Positions 23,012 to 34,817 of a stretch of DNA of 64,000 nt are shown piece by piece; within the stretch, counting starts at the first letter, position 1, and every line of letters begins with the position of its first letter. This stretch comes from Linum tenue. Its lineage: Eukaryota > Streptophyta > Magnoliopsida > Malpighiales > Linaceae. The stretch covers positions 1,814,909 through 1,878,908 of the forward strand of contig CAMGYJ010000007.1 of the NCBI GenBank assembly GCA_946122785.1. The letters are read 5' to 3'. Below the pieces are notes generated by a model that did not search any database, was not told the DNA's origin, and saw only the letters and a list, made by a program, of their open reading frames with translations. A program made the position numbers and the translations under genes.

Positions 23012-26000
23012 TGCTTGAAAGGGTATGCGGATAACGCTAAACTCTATTCCTTCTTGGTTTTTGAACTGAGTTGGATTTGTAGTCACACACAAGTTAGGTG
23101 TGAGGGATAATGACACATTTTGTAGGCACTAGGAAATTGAACTAAATAATGTGTTGTCCGGTTAACTTCAGTCTTCATACTTAAAATTTCATTATTCTTG
23201 CCATCATTTCATTTATATCCGTGAACACTCATGTACTGTGATGTACGTGCGTGTAGTTATATTGGTATCAATCTGATATCATTGGATGACAACCTGTTTT
23301 CTCGTGTTAATCCAGAGGACGATTCCAGCCAATCCATATTGATGATCAGTTCATGATTACCAGTGCTAAATCTGATATCATGTGAGTTTTTTTACCTCTC
23401 CAATTGCCTGTTGAAGCTACAAGGGCTTCATATGAATGTCTAGATTAGTGCAGATTCCTTTGCTTACTTGATAGGATGTGTTTATTTCGGTTGAGAAGCT
23501 AAGTTATTAAGGGCACACTATTTTATTGCGGCTCATGAAGTTAGTTGGAGGTGATTGAAGGTGGAAAAATATTGTTTGTTTAGATTTAATTCACTTTAAA
23601 CTTGATGTACTTTGTGTGGCCTGACTCGCCTTCTAGAGTCTGTCATTTGTGGTATCAGCATCAGATGTCATGTTGAATGATAGTTTATTTTTCTGGTGTT
23701 AATGCAGAGGCCATTTCCAAAGTACCCATGTTGTTGCTCACAATTTTCATCCTTCCAAGATCTGGAATCTTGCTAGATCTCTGCATTTGTAGTGAAAGCC
23801 GAGGAATGGAAAACTTCATCTCTGCATGCTAGTTGCAGCTACGTTCAGGCCTTTTCATGTGAAGCTATTGAATATTTTGTGTTGCTTACTGGTTAAACGA
23901 ACATATATTCGTGTAATTTACTAGTACCTGGTTCAAGTAATTTATTGTGGGTTCTCTGGATAAGAGGAGAAAGCTCGGTATAAATCTTTGCAGCATATTT
24001 CTCGAAAGAAAAGGGGAATACCACTTTGGAGGCTTTTCAATTCCCTTTATTCACAATTTTATTGTTTTCTGTTATGACTGATACCCTTTGTCCCGACTCT
24101 GGTCTTGGAGAAATATGATTCTGCTCGAAGGTAAGTTTAAATTTCTCTGTAGCTGGAATGGAATTTCATAGCAGAGGTTTAAAACTGAGCCTCCGTTTGA
24201 ACTTTGCATTTCCACGTCTTTCACAATCCACATGGATGCATTTTTGGTCGGCAACAAAAGCTATCTCTTGATTGATATTGAATGTCATTTTGGGTCACTA
24301 TCCACGTCTTTCTCTGTAGCTTTGGCTCATTGATATTGAACGTCATTTTGGGCCGCCTAGTTCTATGTGGCTGCCATTTTGGAGTTGTATCATGTTAAGT
24401 AAAGATCTTTATGTGTTTTAATTCAACAGGCAAACCATACTAGAACACTTTTATTCCAATAGTGAAATAAAGCTGCTAGTGCTAGCCATCCACCACTTTG
24501 GTCCTTTATCTAATAAAAGCAACATCCTTTTAACTTTGCATACTTAGATGCTGAATAAAGTTATCCCCAAGCATTCTGTTGATTTAGATGCTTAATCACT
24601 GTCGCTGCTGCTGCCGCTGTTTTTCCCACACTTCTTGTTCTTCTTTTCCTTCTTATTCTTCTTGACCTCGTTGTTATGGTCGCAGGCTCTTTGTTTCCAT
24701 TTTAATCTCGCTTGATGAGCACTTCTTCTCCACTTTCTTCTCACCTTTGTAGCACTCAGTTGCAGCAGTCATGCCATGAGCGCCATGCTGATAATTAGAT
24801 GGTGGATGGGAAAGAGAGAACAAAAGTAAAAAAAGATAGTGTCCATATAACTGGGAATGAATGCCTGATTTTGCAATATGTAGGTTATTCCAAGATATTG
24901 TTCTGCTGCTCTCCTTGTCTTTGGTGGAGTTTCTTCTTTAGTTCATTAACTCGTGGGACAGAATTAGATATGGTAATGGACACGAGGGAATCTCAAGTCT
25001 AATAAGTCATTGATGAGCCTCTAGCTTGTTTCCAGTGATCTCGATGGAACCTGCTTCGTTGGAGGACAGGAAGTGGATGGAATTATTGAACCTGATGCAT
25101 TGAAATGAAGCCTGGATTTCACATCCGGGGGATGAAACAGGTTGGTCTATAGTGCATCCCGTAGCGTATTTTGTGCGTGCAAAATATTACGATTTTTATT
25201 GATTTGATGAATGTCGTTTTCCAATACAATTTTTTTTGGAATACGTTTATTTCAAAAAAATATGCATTTGAAATTTCATCCAATTCATAGTTGTGTTTGA
25301 ATATATCTCATAGTATTGGCCTTTAGCAGTCATTTGGAGAAGATCTCCATATATAGTTGTCCAATCTTCAAATGCATTGAATTGGCCAATTGTTGTTCTA
25401 TGTGCCAAGCTGATGCTTGATCAGATTCTCATCTTTTCATTCACGGTATATATCTTTGGCATATATATATGGTTAAACTCTCATCTTTCGATCTCTACCG
25501 GTGTTTCTCTTAAGTGATTGTGACGTTATTTTTGTTTGGAGAGGTTTGAACCGTTAGAATATATAGTGATCACAATTACGTACGTTAATGTGCAACTTTT
25601 TTGTTTTTGTTTCGAAGTACCAGGATTGATTTTAGGATGCACATGTTGTAAAATGGCTCTTGGTGAAGTGCAAGAGCCAAAGCTACAAGGTTTAATGAAT
25701 ATTTGAATTAGCTCTAAACTCTTTAAAATGTATGGTTGGCTATCCTATGTCTTGTCAGAACCTAAATGAAATTAGAGTCTTGTTGAGTGAAACTTATGGA
25801 TACTGTTACCTTTGCCTTGACCACAACAATTATTCATAATTTTGTTTGTCTATTTTGTTGCAACACATTGATCTCATAGCTTTGCCAGTGGATTTTCTAG
25901 CGGTCAATATGTCGGTTAAGCTCACATCCTTGTTTGGAGGCAGATCTGTATCATCGTGTTATTCTTCATTTTTTACCCACTTAATTATCCCTATCTCATA

Positions 26001-26354
26001 TAGGTAGATTATGTGCACGTTTTAATTTCGTTGTTCCGGTATTTACAGGTAATCGGTACTTAATTTACCGACTTAATTATTCACTAACTTATGATCCCTT
26101 TTCTTTTCTTGCTTCCGGGTGCTCCTAAACCATTTGGCATGGCTTGATAGTATATGCAAATCTCGTTTCATACATAAAAGTAGGATCCACAATCCACACA
26201 CCATCTGCATAGTTACAACACTACCCAATTTCCCTGGGCAGTATAATTACTGCTTGGAACACTTTATTTATATGTTTATTTTCGCTCTCTCTAGTTACTT
26301 ATCATCCTTTGTCATACTAGGTAAGGAGACACACACGCATCGTGCACGGATGAA
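23012..26354. other. Long intergenic region with a possible broken small gene
   Basis: About 3.3 kb with no intact gene. On the minus strand between about 24590 and 24790 there is a Lys-rich reading in two frames (EVKKNKKEKKNKKCGK ending GSSSDSD, then a stop at about 24592; upstream frame HGAHGMTAATECYKGEKK). The switch of frame suggests a decayed gene or a missed intron. The acidic Ser-Asp tail recalls that of the gene at 26355. The rest shows short local duplications only (for example TTGATATTGAATGTCATTTTGG near 24270 and 24335). Confidence 0.4.
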
Positions 26355-26822
26355 TCAAGCCTTCTTTGGTCCGCACTTGTTCTTGCTCTTGTTGTCGTCA
26401 TCTCTGTCACTCTCGCTGCTGCTGCTGCTGCCGCCGCCGCTGTCGTCGCTGCGTCCAGCAATGCGGTCGTTGATCCTCTCGAGCAGCCCTCTCTTCTTCT
26501 TGTGCCCGCCACGCCCATTAGCAGCAGCAGTGGCAGGTTTGCCGTGGCCGTTAGTGGCAGCATTCCTCACGAAGTGCGCTGCTGTTTTGACAATGGAGGA
26601 GGAGGATTCATTGGTGGCGTGGGTGGTGGTAGTGGCGACGGCGGTTTGTCCCTTGTTGTGGGCGCCGTCTCTGTGGAAAACCCGGTTGGTCATATCTGCC
26701 ATCTTCTGGCTCAGCGACTGGTGGTTGTTGTTGTGGTTCTGCTGCTGCTGCTGCTGGTGATTGGTTTTGTTGCAGGCTTGCTGCTGCTCGCAGGCGGGCC
26801 TGCAGCACTGTGCCGACGCCAT
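26355..26822 (-). CDS. Small Ser/Gln-rich protein of unknown function
   Basis: This intronless frame encodes 155 residues from the ATG at 26822. A longer frame starts at 26873, but a TATA box (CTATAAATTGG on the minus strand, about 26868-26880) overlaps that ATG, so transcription should start downstream of it. The protein has a Cys/Gln-rich N-terminus (MASAQCCRPACEQQQACNK), a conserved-looking KMADMTNRVFHR stretch, and a basic GGHKKKRGLLERINDRIAG followed by a serine/aspartate run and a basic CGPKKA end. Poly-Gln and Asn come from CAG/CAA repeats. I cannot name the family. The composition suggests a disordered nuclear or stress-related protein, which is inference only. Confidence 0.6.
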   Translation of the reverse strand: MASAQCCRPACEQQQACNKTNHQQQQQQNHNNNHQSLSQKMADMTNRVFHRDGAHNKGQTAVATTTTHATNESSSSIVKTAAHFVRNAATNGHGKPATAAANGRGGHKKKRGLLERINDRIAGRSDDSGGGSSSSSESDRDDDNKSKNKCGPKKA

Positions 26823-27325
26823 TCTTTTTTCGTTTTGCTGGGTTGCTTGGTGATGGGAAGAACTTGAGGCCAATTTATAGGGGTGAGTTCATTAACAAGT
26901 TGGGAGCTGTTTCCGATTTGCGACGAGAATCTGTCGTTGTGGAATCAATCCTCTTTTTAGCTGAATGTGAATGGGCTGAAATAAGAGAGGGGACATATTC
27001 CCTCTCCTCTGTTTTGTTTTTGTTCTTCTTGTCATTGGGTTCGATTCCCACTTCAGTTTATGGGTTCTGCAATGGAGATGAGATGGCCAGTATATTCTTG
27101 GCCAGCTCATATTCCATTTCGAGCATCGTTGATGTTGCAATCATCAGCGAAAGCAGAATATCGAGCCATGGTGAGCGTCGTAAATGAGTCACTTTGATTA
27201 TGTTGATTAGTGGTTACTTCATGAGCTCCGCGTTTTTTCGAGCAAATCATCTCACTGTCCTGTTGTGTTTCGCGTGACAATTTGCACTTTACAGCTAATC
27301 CAATTACTGGTGAGTCTATCAAGCA

Positions 27326-27992
27326 TAGGGTAGAAATCGGTACGGTATCGGTATCCCAATACCAAATACCGAAATCCCGAATACCAAATTACACCCTAAA
27401 ATCAATCCCAATCCCAATCCCTAAATAATTTCGGTATCCCAATCCCAATCCCTAAATAATTTCGGTATCCCAATCGGTATCTCGGTATCCCAATCGGTAT
27501 TAACGAATACATAATTAATTACCTTTACAATTAATAATTAAATATATAAATTATATTTTATTGTTTAATTTAGGGCAAAGAGACTAAGCAAATAGTCTTG
27601 AGTTGCCTAGAGCTAACATCTCAAATTCTTGTAATTGGTAATCTTTAATTTGACGAATTTGAGGTTGAGAGACGACTAATACTAGTGTGAATAGTGATGT
27701 AATGATCTATGTATAATTAAATGATGAATTTGGTGGTTGATGGTCGCGTAGTAGTGAATGAGAGAGTCTAGTTGAGAGGATTAAATACACACTAGCTTAT
27801 ATTTCGGCATTGATCGGTATTTCGGTATATATACCGATCCCAATCTCGTAATCCCTAATACCAAATAACAATTGAAATTCAATCCCAATCCCAATCCCAC
27901 AAAATAAAACGTGTATTCGGTAATACCAAATATAGACAAATTCGGTACGGTATTCGATATATCCCAAATACCGGTACCAAACTTCCAGCCTA
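27326..27992. mobile_element. hAT-type non-autonomous element
   Basis: Termini are TAGGGTAGAAATCGGTACGG and CCGGTACCAAACTTCCAGCCTA. They are flanked by an exact 8-bp duplication ATCAAGCA (27318-27325 and 27993-28000). Subterminal regions carry many copies of TCGGTAT/ATACCGA and CCCAATCCC. It has no transposase. Confidence 0.9.
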
Positions 27993-28683
27993 ATCAAGCA
28001 TGTGGAAGTGAACCGCTACTATGTTTGTGGGATAAAGCACACTTCTTACTCTTCTTTGGTTTGAGATGGAAATGGAGGATAAGTGACCATAGCTAGATGG
28101 GCTTTTACTGGGATGGAAGCGAGGACCTGGTCAAAGAAGCCTAACTTTATGATGGGTTCAGGCCCGCTAAGCATTTTGTGCAGTGAGGGCCCAACATTTT
28201 CAGAGCACTAAGTGGGCCATTGTGGTTGTTGGTTCAGCCTAGAATTGATTGGTCCAGCCGGAAATTTGACCATTTCTCCTGTCAATTATTCCACAAGAAG
28301 ACCACTGACCTCTTGCACTTATTTAAGTGGCTGATGGGTACTCTTCTAGATGAAGATGCTCTTAATTCCAAATCACACCTTTATTCATTGATGAATGCCA
28401 TTGAAAATATGTTACTCAACACTTGCCTAAAATTAGCTTTCCAACTATTTTAAGATAAAACATATCTTAATGAGAGCTATATAATGAATATTTCAATTCA
28501 TGTGATACGAGTTGTCAAACTTGCCATACCATATCGAGACTCTAAATCAATGTGTTATAATAGCTCGAAGGTATATCGGATGTACCCTAGGTAAATTCAT
28601 AAAAATACTAATATTCTCCGAGTAGGTACTCACCAAAATTTGTATCAAAATATGCACTTTGTTTTAAACCCCCGAGTGACTAA

Positions 28684-29046
28684 GGGGTCGTTCGACTGTG
28701 GACATTTAGAAAAATGGGAATTGATCTTGATTCCCACATTATAGATACCTGAGAAATGTAAAGCGAAAATGGACTAAATTTTCATGTTTGAAATGAGTTT
28801 AAAAACATGGAAATTAATAATGTGAAATTTGATTAAAATACAAATTTAACCCTTCATTTGTGAGATGGGAGTGGAAAATGATGGAAAAGAAGAAGAGGGA
28901 CAGAATTGTGTGAGATTTGGCCCAAATTACCATGACTCAATTCCCACACTAGTTTTGTCTAGGTAAACATGAATTTTTACCTAATCGCCACATTTTGTTG
29001 TATTCAACTCCAATTCCACACCAAAATTTCACGTTCAAACAACCTC
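28684..29046. mobile_element. Tourist/PIF-Harbinger-type MITE
   Basis: The element starts GGGGTCGTTCGA and ends ACGTTCAAACAACCTC, imperfect inverted repeats flanked by TAA on both sides (28681-28683 and 29047-29049). Size (363 bp), three-base TWA target and termini fit the PIF/Harbinger superfamily. It lies about 1 kb upstream of the WRKY gene and may contribute to its promoter. Confidence 0.65.
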
Positions 29047-30069
29047 TAATATTATTATCTATTACTACTATTAGCCCATCCTACTTGATTTAACAAATCA
29101 GTTCCTCATTGAGTGCTACTGAGTTCATTAACTAAACGAATTGAAGTTTGTTAGGAACAAACAAAAGATTAGAGCAGATAATCAATTCTTAAACCCCAAA
29201 AGCCATGTGATTCTAATCCCAATCACACCCACATGAACTAAATAAAACTATGCCTACGCGTAATCTGGTTTGAATTTTCTCAGCAACCCACTTTTTTTTC
29301 CTTCTCCCCTTTACTAATCTATTACTTCTTAGAAACATTGACTTCCCCAAAAACAAAATTAAATGCTCTCTCCCCTTTAGAGTCCAAGCTTCAATCATTC
29401 ACTCTCCTAAAAGGAAACCAACCAGAAAAAAACCAAAGGAATCAAAAGGAAAGAAGAGCCGATTTTTTCCAAACCTGAAGTGTTGCAGGGGGTTTGAATT
29501 GGTCAGCACTTTTCACTTTGGACCCTTCCCAATCCCAAATCTCTCTATTCCACCACTACCACACACACACTCAAACAAGCTCTTCTTCAATATCCTCTTC
29601 TGGGTGACCAAAGACTAGTCCAAGAATTGAATAAAATAACTCGGTTTCTCTCCACAGTCAAATATTCAAACTTCCAACAGTGTCCACCATGTGTGCATGT
29701 ATATATAGCTCATGGATCCCTTCTTCACTCTCCATCCTACCTTCTCATCTTCCAAACCCACCAAGCAGAAGCAAAAAAGATTCAAACTTTCTGCTACCCA
29801 TTACCGTTTTCTGGTTCTTACTTCTCACTCAAGGTACTTCCATGGTATTGGGTGTTCTTCCTGATTCATATTCCCAACTCTGGTCATCCCAATTCTCTGA
29901 TCACAGCAACATTCTGCAGAAGTTTGAAGCTTTCGCTTCTGACGAACCAAGTGGCTCGATTCTAGATTATGCTTGAAGGCTGCTGACGCTGCTTGTCGGT
30001 TTGTTTCTGTTGGAGATTGGCTGGTTTATAAAAAAATTGGGGTAGCCAAAGAAAAGAAAGAGCAGACTG

Positions 30070-32179
30070 ATGGAAGGAGGAGGGTGGAGCTGGGAGCAGA
30101 GAACACTGGTGAATGAGCTAATTCAAGGGATGGAATTTGCAAAACAGCTGAGCTTTCATCTCAAGGGGTCATCTTCGGTTGAGAATGCTGAGATTTTAGT
30201 GCAGAGGATCTTGTCTTCTTATGAGAAGGCTCTGCTGATTCTCAATTGGAGTGGATCAGTTGGACATCAACCTCTGCAAGCTGCTGCTGTTACTGCAACA
30301 GTAGCTGCTGCAGCTACTGGTTCTGGTTCTGGGGTTCCTGGATCTCCATTGTCTACGAATGGAAGTCCTAGGAGTGAGGATTTTGATGGAACCAAGGATC
30401 ATCAAGCTCCCATTAATGCCTCCAAGAAGAGGTGAGTTCTTTGCTTCTTCTGGGCTATGAAATTCTGCAGAAGCTAAATGGTAGTTGATTGATGGCTAAT
30501 AACTTTTGGTGTTTCCCTGCAGAAAGACAATGCCCAGGTGGACAGATCAAGTTAAAGTCAGCTCTGAGAATGGATTGGAAGGTCCAATTGATGATGGCTA
30601 TAGCTGGAGGAAGTATGGCCAGAAAGACATTCTAGGAGCCAAATATCCCAGGTACACTTCTACTGTGTACGGATTCTATATCCACAAGTTCCCAAAAAGT
30701 AAACCAAATAGCTGGTGGGATGGTGTCATATCCCATCCACACAAGCAAAGGCCCAATACAACAAACAAACATCAGTAGGAGAAAGAAAGGGTTAGTTAGT
30801 AACTAACAAAATGGTTGTTTTTTCATTTTGTTAAATTAGATACATCAGTATGTCATGCTACACAAATTAAAACAACAGACGAACTGTCCAACACGCTGAT
30901 ATGAAACTCAATCAAATCCCAACCTTACTCATGTTACCAATTCATATGACCCAAATGGATGGATAGTCAATTTCGTAAGTGTATGTTATCATTCTGTTAA
31001 AGAATTTAAGTAATCATTAATGCAAGTAAAACCTGTCAAGTAGTCTTTTGGGTCTAACCACGTCAACCCTCTCCATCGTTGAAAAGTCAAATGTTGAAAT
31101 GTTCAACACCCATCTAAACTCTTTTTCATAAAAAGGGTAAAAAAGAGTTGGGTAAATGACACATTTGGTCACTGAGATTACTAAATCGTGTCATATTTAG
31201 TCACTAGAAAAATTTAATATTAATTTTGGTCACTCGAATTACTGAAACAAGTCACATTTGGTCACTCTTCTGTAGCTTCTGTCCAACTCCGGTCACTCGA
31301 ATTATTGAAAAATGTCACATTTAGTCACTCGGATTACTGAAACATGTCACATTTAGTCACTCTCCCAAAAGTTTCCGTCCAACTACATTAATGGAGTTGG
31401 ACGGAAACTGACGGGAGAGTGACTAAATTTGACCAGTTTCGGTAATTCGAGTGACCAAAATTGATATTAATTTTTTCTAGTGACTAAACATGACACAATT
31501 TAATAATCTCAGTGACCAAATGTGTCATTTACCCTATTTTAACAATACCAAAGACTGAAACCAAAAGAAGTGGAAACTTACTAGTGTTTTGCTTGGTCTT
31601 TGCAGAAGCTATTATAGGTGCACATACAGGAACACACAAAACTGCTGGGCTATCAAGCAAGTTCAGAGATCAGATGAAGACCCTACCATCTTTGAGGTCA
31701 CATATAGGGGACAACACAGCTGTTCCTTTGGCCAACAGCAAACAGTTGCAACACCACCACCAGCATCACCAGAGAAAAAAGAACAGATCAAGCACAATTT
31801 CAGCAGCAGCAATCAACAGCAGCCACCGCCTGGAGAAGCTTTGCTTAACTTGCAGAAGGGTCTGAAAGTTGATACTCGGGATTTGGACAAGAGAGAGGCA
31901 GTGCCTTTCGCTTTTCCTTCCACATATGAATGCCAAAATAGCAACTTCTCCCAGTCGTTTCTCTCACCAGCCACGCCAGAACCAAACTACTACCATGTTT
32001 CTCCATTTGTGAACAGCTCTGGATGGGCACAGACTTTGCAGCATTCGGATTCAGATTTGGCTGAGATACTCTCAGCTCAAACTTCAGCTACCAGTTCTCC
32101 AATGCTGGACTTGGATTTCCAACTTGAGCCATTCGAACTGGTTCCGAGCTTCTCGTATGCCCCCGGATATTTCTCTTGA
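30070..32179 (+). CDS. Group III WRKY transcription factor (WRKY41/53-like)
   Basis: Three exons (30070-30431, 30523-30651, 31606-32179) give 354 residues. The N-terminus (SWEQRTLVNELIQGMEFAKQ, SYEKALLILNWSG) is typical of the Arabidopsis WRKY41/53 group. The single WRKY domain starts at residue 149 with WRKYGQK. Its zinc finger is C-x7-C-x23-H-x-C, the group III signature, around residues 169-203. The second intron splits the arginine codon of KYPR, the conserved PR intron position. A basic KKRKTMPRW stretch could be the nuclear signal. Such factors bind TTGAC W-boxes and act in defence and senescence. Intron 2 is 954 bp and hosts a MULE-like element. A TATA-like TATATATAG near 29698 implies a leader of roughly 340 nt. 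Confidence 0.93.
31150..31534. mobile_element. MULE-like MITE inside WRKY intron 2
   Basis: This is an inverted-repeat element beginning GGGTAAATGACACATTTGG and ending with its complement. Arms of about 190 bp meet at a palindrome around 31371-31410 (TTTCCGTCCAACT / AGTTGGACGGAAA). The repeated unit GGTCACTCGAATTAC closely resembles the arms of the Pack-MULE at 55709, so the two belong to one wider group. I find no matching flanking duplication. The RNA would form a long hairpin within the intron. Confidence 0.7.
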
Positions 32180-32747
32180 TTCTCTCTCTCACTATGGTCA
32201 GTCAGGGACGATAAGAACGGACACAAATTTAGTTGCAGGTTGATCTTTAGATTGTATCATAAAGACAGGAAAAGAAAGACGTGTGTGTAAAGCAGACTAG
32301 CTATAGCTCTTGCAGCTGAGTTTTGATGTAGCAATAACAGCAGTAACTGGCTAGTATTGAATGGCAAGTTCTGTGTAATAACACATGACTGAAGAACCCT
32401 TTCGTAGCTTAGATGTTACAAGCTCCACCAACAGATGGGATTATAACCAAGACAAGAATAGCCTTTCACCTCCACTCTGTGAACATACGCAGTAAGAAGA
32501 ATCGATTTCTAGAGGTTCCATGAAGAGAGAACTACAACATACTCAATGACAGCAAATTTCATTAATGCTTGAGCAGTACATTAGATTAGCACATGAACAG
32601 CCACTCATGATTTCGATTATATGCGCGGACATCAGGGTACCTCCTGATCAAGCAAAAAGCTGATTTGGTGATGACGCCATTGCTACAACTGTCGTAAAGC
32701 ATGCACAAGAAGAGCAGAGACTAAGCATCCATGGATCAAGCAGCTAG

Positions 32748-33632
32748 TCAGAGGTCCTTCTTCTCTGATTCGTCCCTTTTCCTAAGTGCTTGCCTCAAGC
32801 CCAGGACGATGAATATGTTTGTTAAGGTGAGAAGTGATTCAGCCCCACCATGCAGCCAATCCACATTAGACAAGGAAGTTCCGTACTGCACTTTTGCTGA
32901 CTCAAATGAAGCCAGCATCGTTTATCAGGATCAGTTCGCAACTAGGAATCATAAACAAGCAATTGAATTGAATTGAATGAGAGAAGTCAGCAAAAGATTA
33001 CCATAGATTCCTGCTGGAACTGCAACAATCATCCATCATTGGAAACCATGAAGGAACAAAAGAGAAAAAACCCATCAGTGTTGGGTTAAACATTAAGCTC
33101 CCTACCCAAACAAAAAAATCAAATCTTGTTCCTTCATCCAATCATTTCATCCTCAACATAGTCGAATGAACTGTATTTCACCGCTAAGAAGCAGTGAACA
33201 AAAGGAAATTGAAGTAGGGGGAAAAAAGGAGTTGCTCTTTTAATAGAACTAACTTGTAGCGCCCACAAAGGCGAGCAAGAAGTAGAATCCGAAGAGGGTG
33301 AGCCCTGGAGCAGTCTTGGACTTGGTGAGGAAGTACAAGAAAGCAATGTACGGGAACAAAGAGAGTGCGAAGAGCTGAGGGGCAATGCTCTGTGAATCAA
33401 TGTTTGGCGCCCATGGATCCACAGGCAGGAACCATACGCTACAAACAAACCTTTCTCCTCTGCCACCAGTCGTTTTAATCCCTCTGCAATACCTGGAATC
33501 AGCTCCCGTTCTCCAGGGTTCTTGGTGGGGGATTGGGAGGAGAAATCGAGAACCCACCACTGAAACTGGGAGCGGAGAAGTGGGTGCTACTGCGAATTGC
33601 GGTCGCCGGCAGCAGGTGGTATTCATGATCAA
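32748..33632 (-). CDS. Conserved plastid-type membrane protein (DUF3593-like)
   Basis: Exons on the minus strand are 33254-33632, 33002-33019 and 32748-32896, totalling 546 nt (181 residues). Exon 2 is an 18-nt micro-exon encoding most of IPAGIY. The C-terminal part is a conserved domain: DSQSIAPQLFALSLFPYIAF, FLTKSKTAPGLTLFGFYFLL, FVGATIPAGIYAKVQYGTSL, NVDWLHGGAESLLTLTN and FIVLGLRQAL. It has two or three membrane segments and resembles a family shared by plants and cyanobacteria. The N-terminus is rich in Ser, Thr, Arg and Pro as in transit peptides, so thylakoid or envelope location is inferred. Function is unknown. The start could be either of two ATGs at 33632 or 33626. The DUF name is from memory and should be checked. 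Confidence 0.8.
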
Positions 33633-33748
33633 AAAAGGACCTTCGCTCGGCAGACGTCGGTATGACCGGGAAAACTGGGATTAGAAAATTGGGGGAGACG
33701 AAGAAGCTGCGTGTTTCTAATTTCGTGGACGGAAATTGCTGTCAGTTA

Positions 33749-33915
33749 ATTAACTGGTCGATAGAACTGAATGGGCCTCTTGCTTTGGGCTTTTATTAAA
33801 GCAGAATTCCAGTGGGTAGGTTACATTAACTGGTTGATAAAACTGGATGGGCGTCTTGGGCCTCTAGGTTTGGGCTCTTATTTATATTACAGAAGAATTG
33901 CAGTGGGTAGGTTAC
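33749..33915. repeat. Two-copy tandem repeat upstream of the DUF3593-like gene
   Basis: The segment ATTAACTGGTCGATAGAACT...GTGGGTAGGTTAC (33749-33824) is followed by a diverged copy (33825-33915). A shorter duplication of CTTTCGCGACCTTCAGTAAA lies at 34411-34463. Between and beyond these the region to 34817 is AT-rich with no gene. Confidence 0.8.
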
Positions 33916-34817
33916 AAATTTCACAATTCGCATAGGTTTACTACAAAACTTTGTTTTGTATGGTTAAATTTGTGACAATCAGCTCGTTTAGTTTCTGTCA
34001 TTGTTACAATACTTGTATTGTTTACAATTCATCGTTTTCACTACTTTTTATGCACAGACAATATATGTATTGTTTATTTGATGTGACTTAAACAATCATC
34101 CAGTATAAATGATTGTACAATCTCTGCTAAAAGCTTACATTGTTGGATTGTGTAGTTGAGATTATTTGCTTCCAACTTTAACCTTGAGAAATTATCTTTT
34201 GCATTGAAAAGAAAGAGTATAAGTGACATTTCAATTAAAAAGTGATTTCTTTTTTTACCTATTGAAAACACAAACACATATACTGAACACTCTAATCTAC
34301 AATACATCAAATAGAGCAATACATGTATAATATAATATATGAATTGATCACAACACACCAATTTAATAATCCTATAACTCTTACTGTTTTTCTGACAATT
34401 AGATCCTTTTAAAGCTTTTCGCGACCTTCAGTAAATAAAGCTTTCGCGACCTTCAGTAAATAACTCTGATGGTTTCAACCTCAAATTTTATCATTGTACA
34501 GCTGATAACCCAACACATCACATGAAGCATCAAATACTATTCACTCAAATCTTAAATGTGACCTACACAAACAAGATAATTGGTCACTCTCCTTGAAACA
34601 CATGCTCAACTCAAGCCTATCAATCACAAAGCTAGTTATTGTGCGATCTAAACCACGACAACTGATTCTTAGTAATTAACAACTAACGATCATCATTAAA
34701 CCAGACTCACTGTGAACAACCATTCTAATTTTCGAATTCCCCGAGAAATTTTTTAAAATACACGAGCGACTGAACTCCAGCAACAGTCGTCGAGAAAAAG
34801 CTCTCTAACGAGCTAGG

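Noticed and set aside
26119..27187. Plus-strand frames of 213, 121 and 125 codons
   Set aside because: They are antisense to the Ser/Gln-rich gene and its promoter; the hydrophobic Leu/Val runs are complements of CAG/CAA repeats.
29680..29976. 98-codon frame before the WRKY gene, possible upstream ORF or secreted peptide
   Set aside because: Its ATG precedes the likely TATA box, so it would not be transcribed whole, and the sequence matches nothing I recognise.
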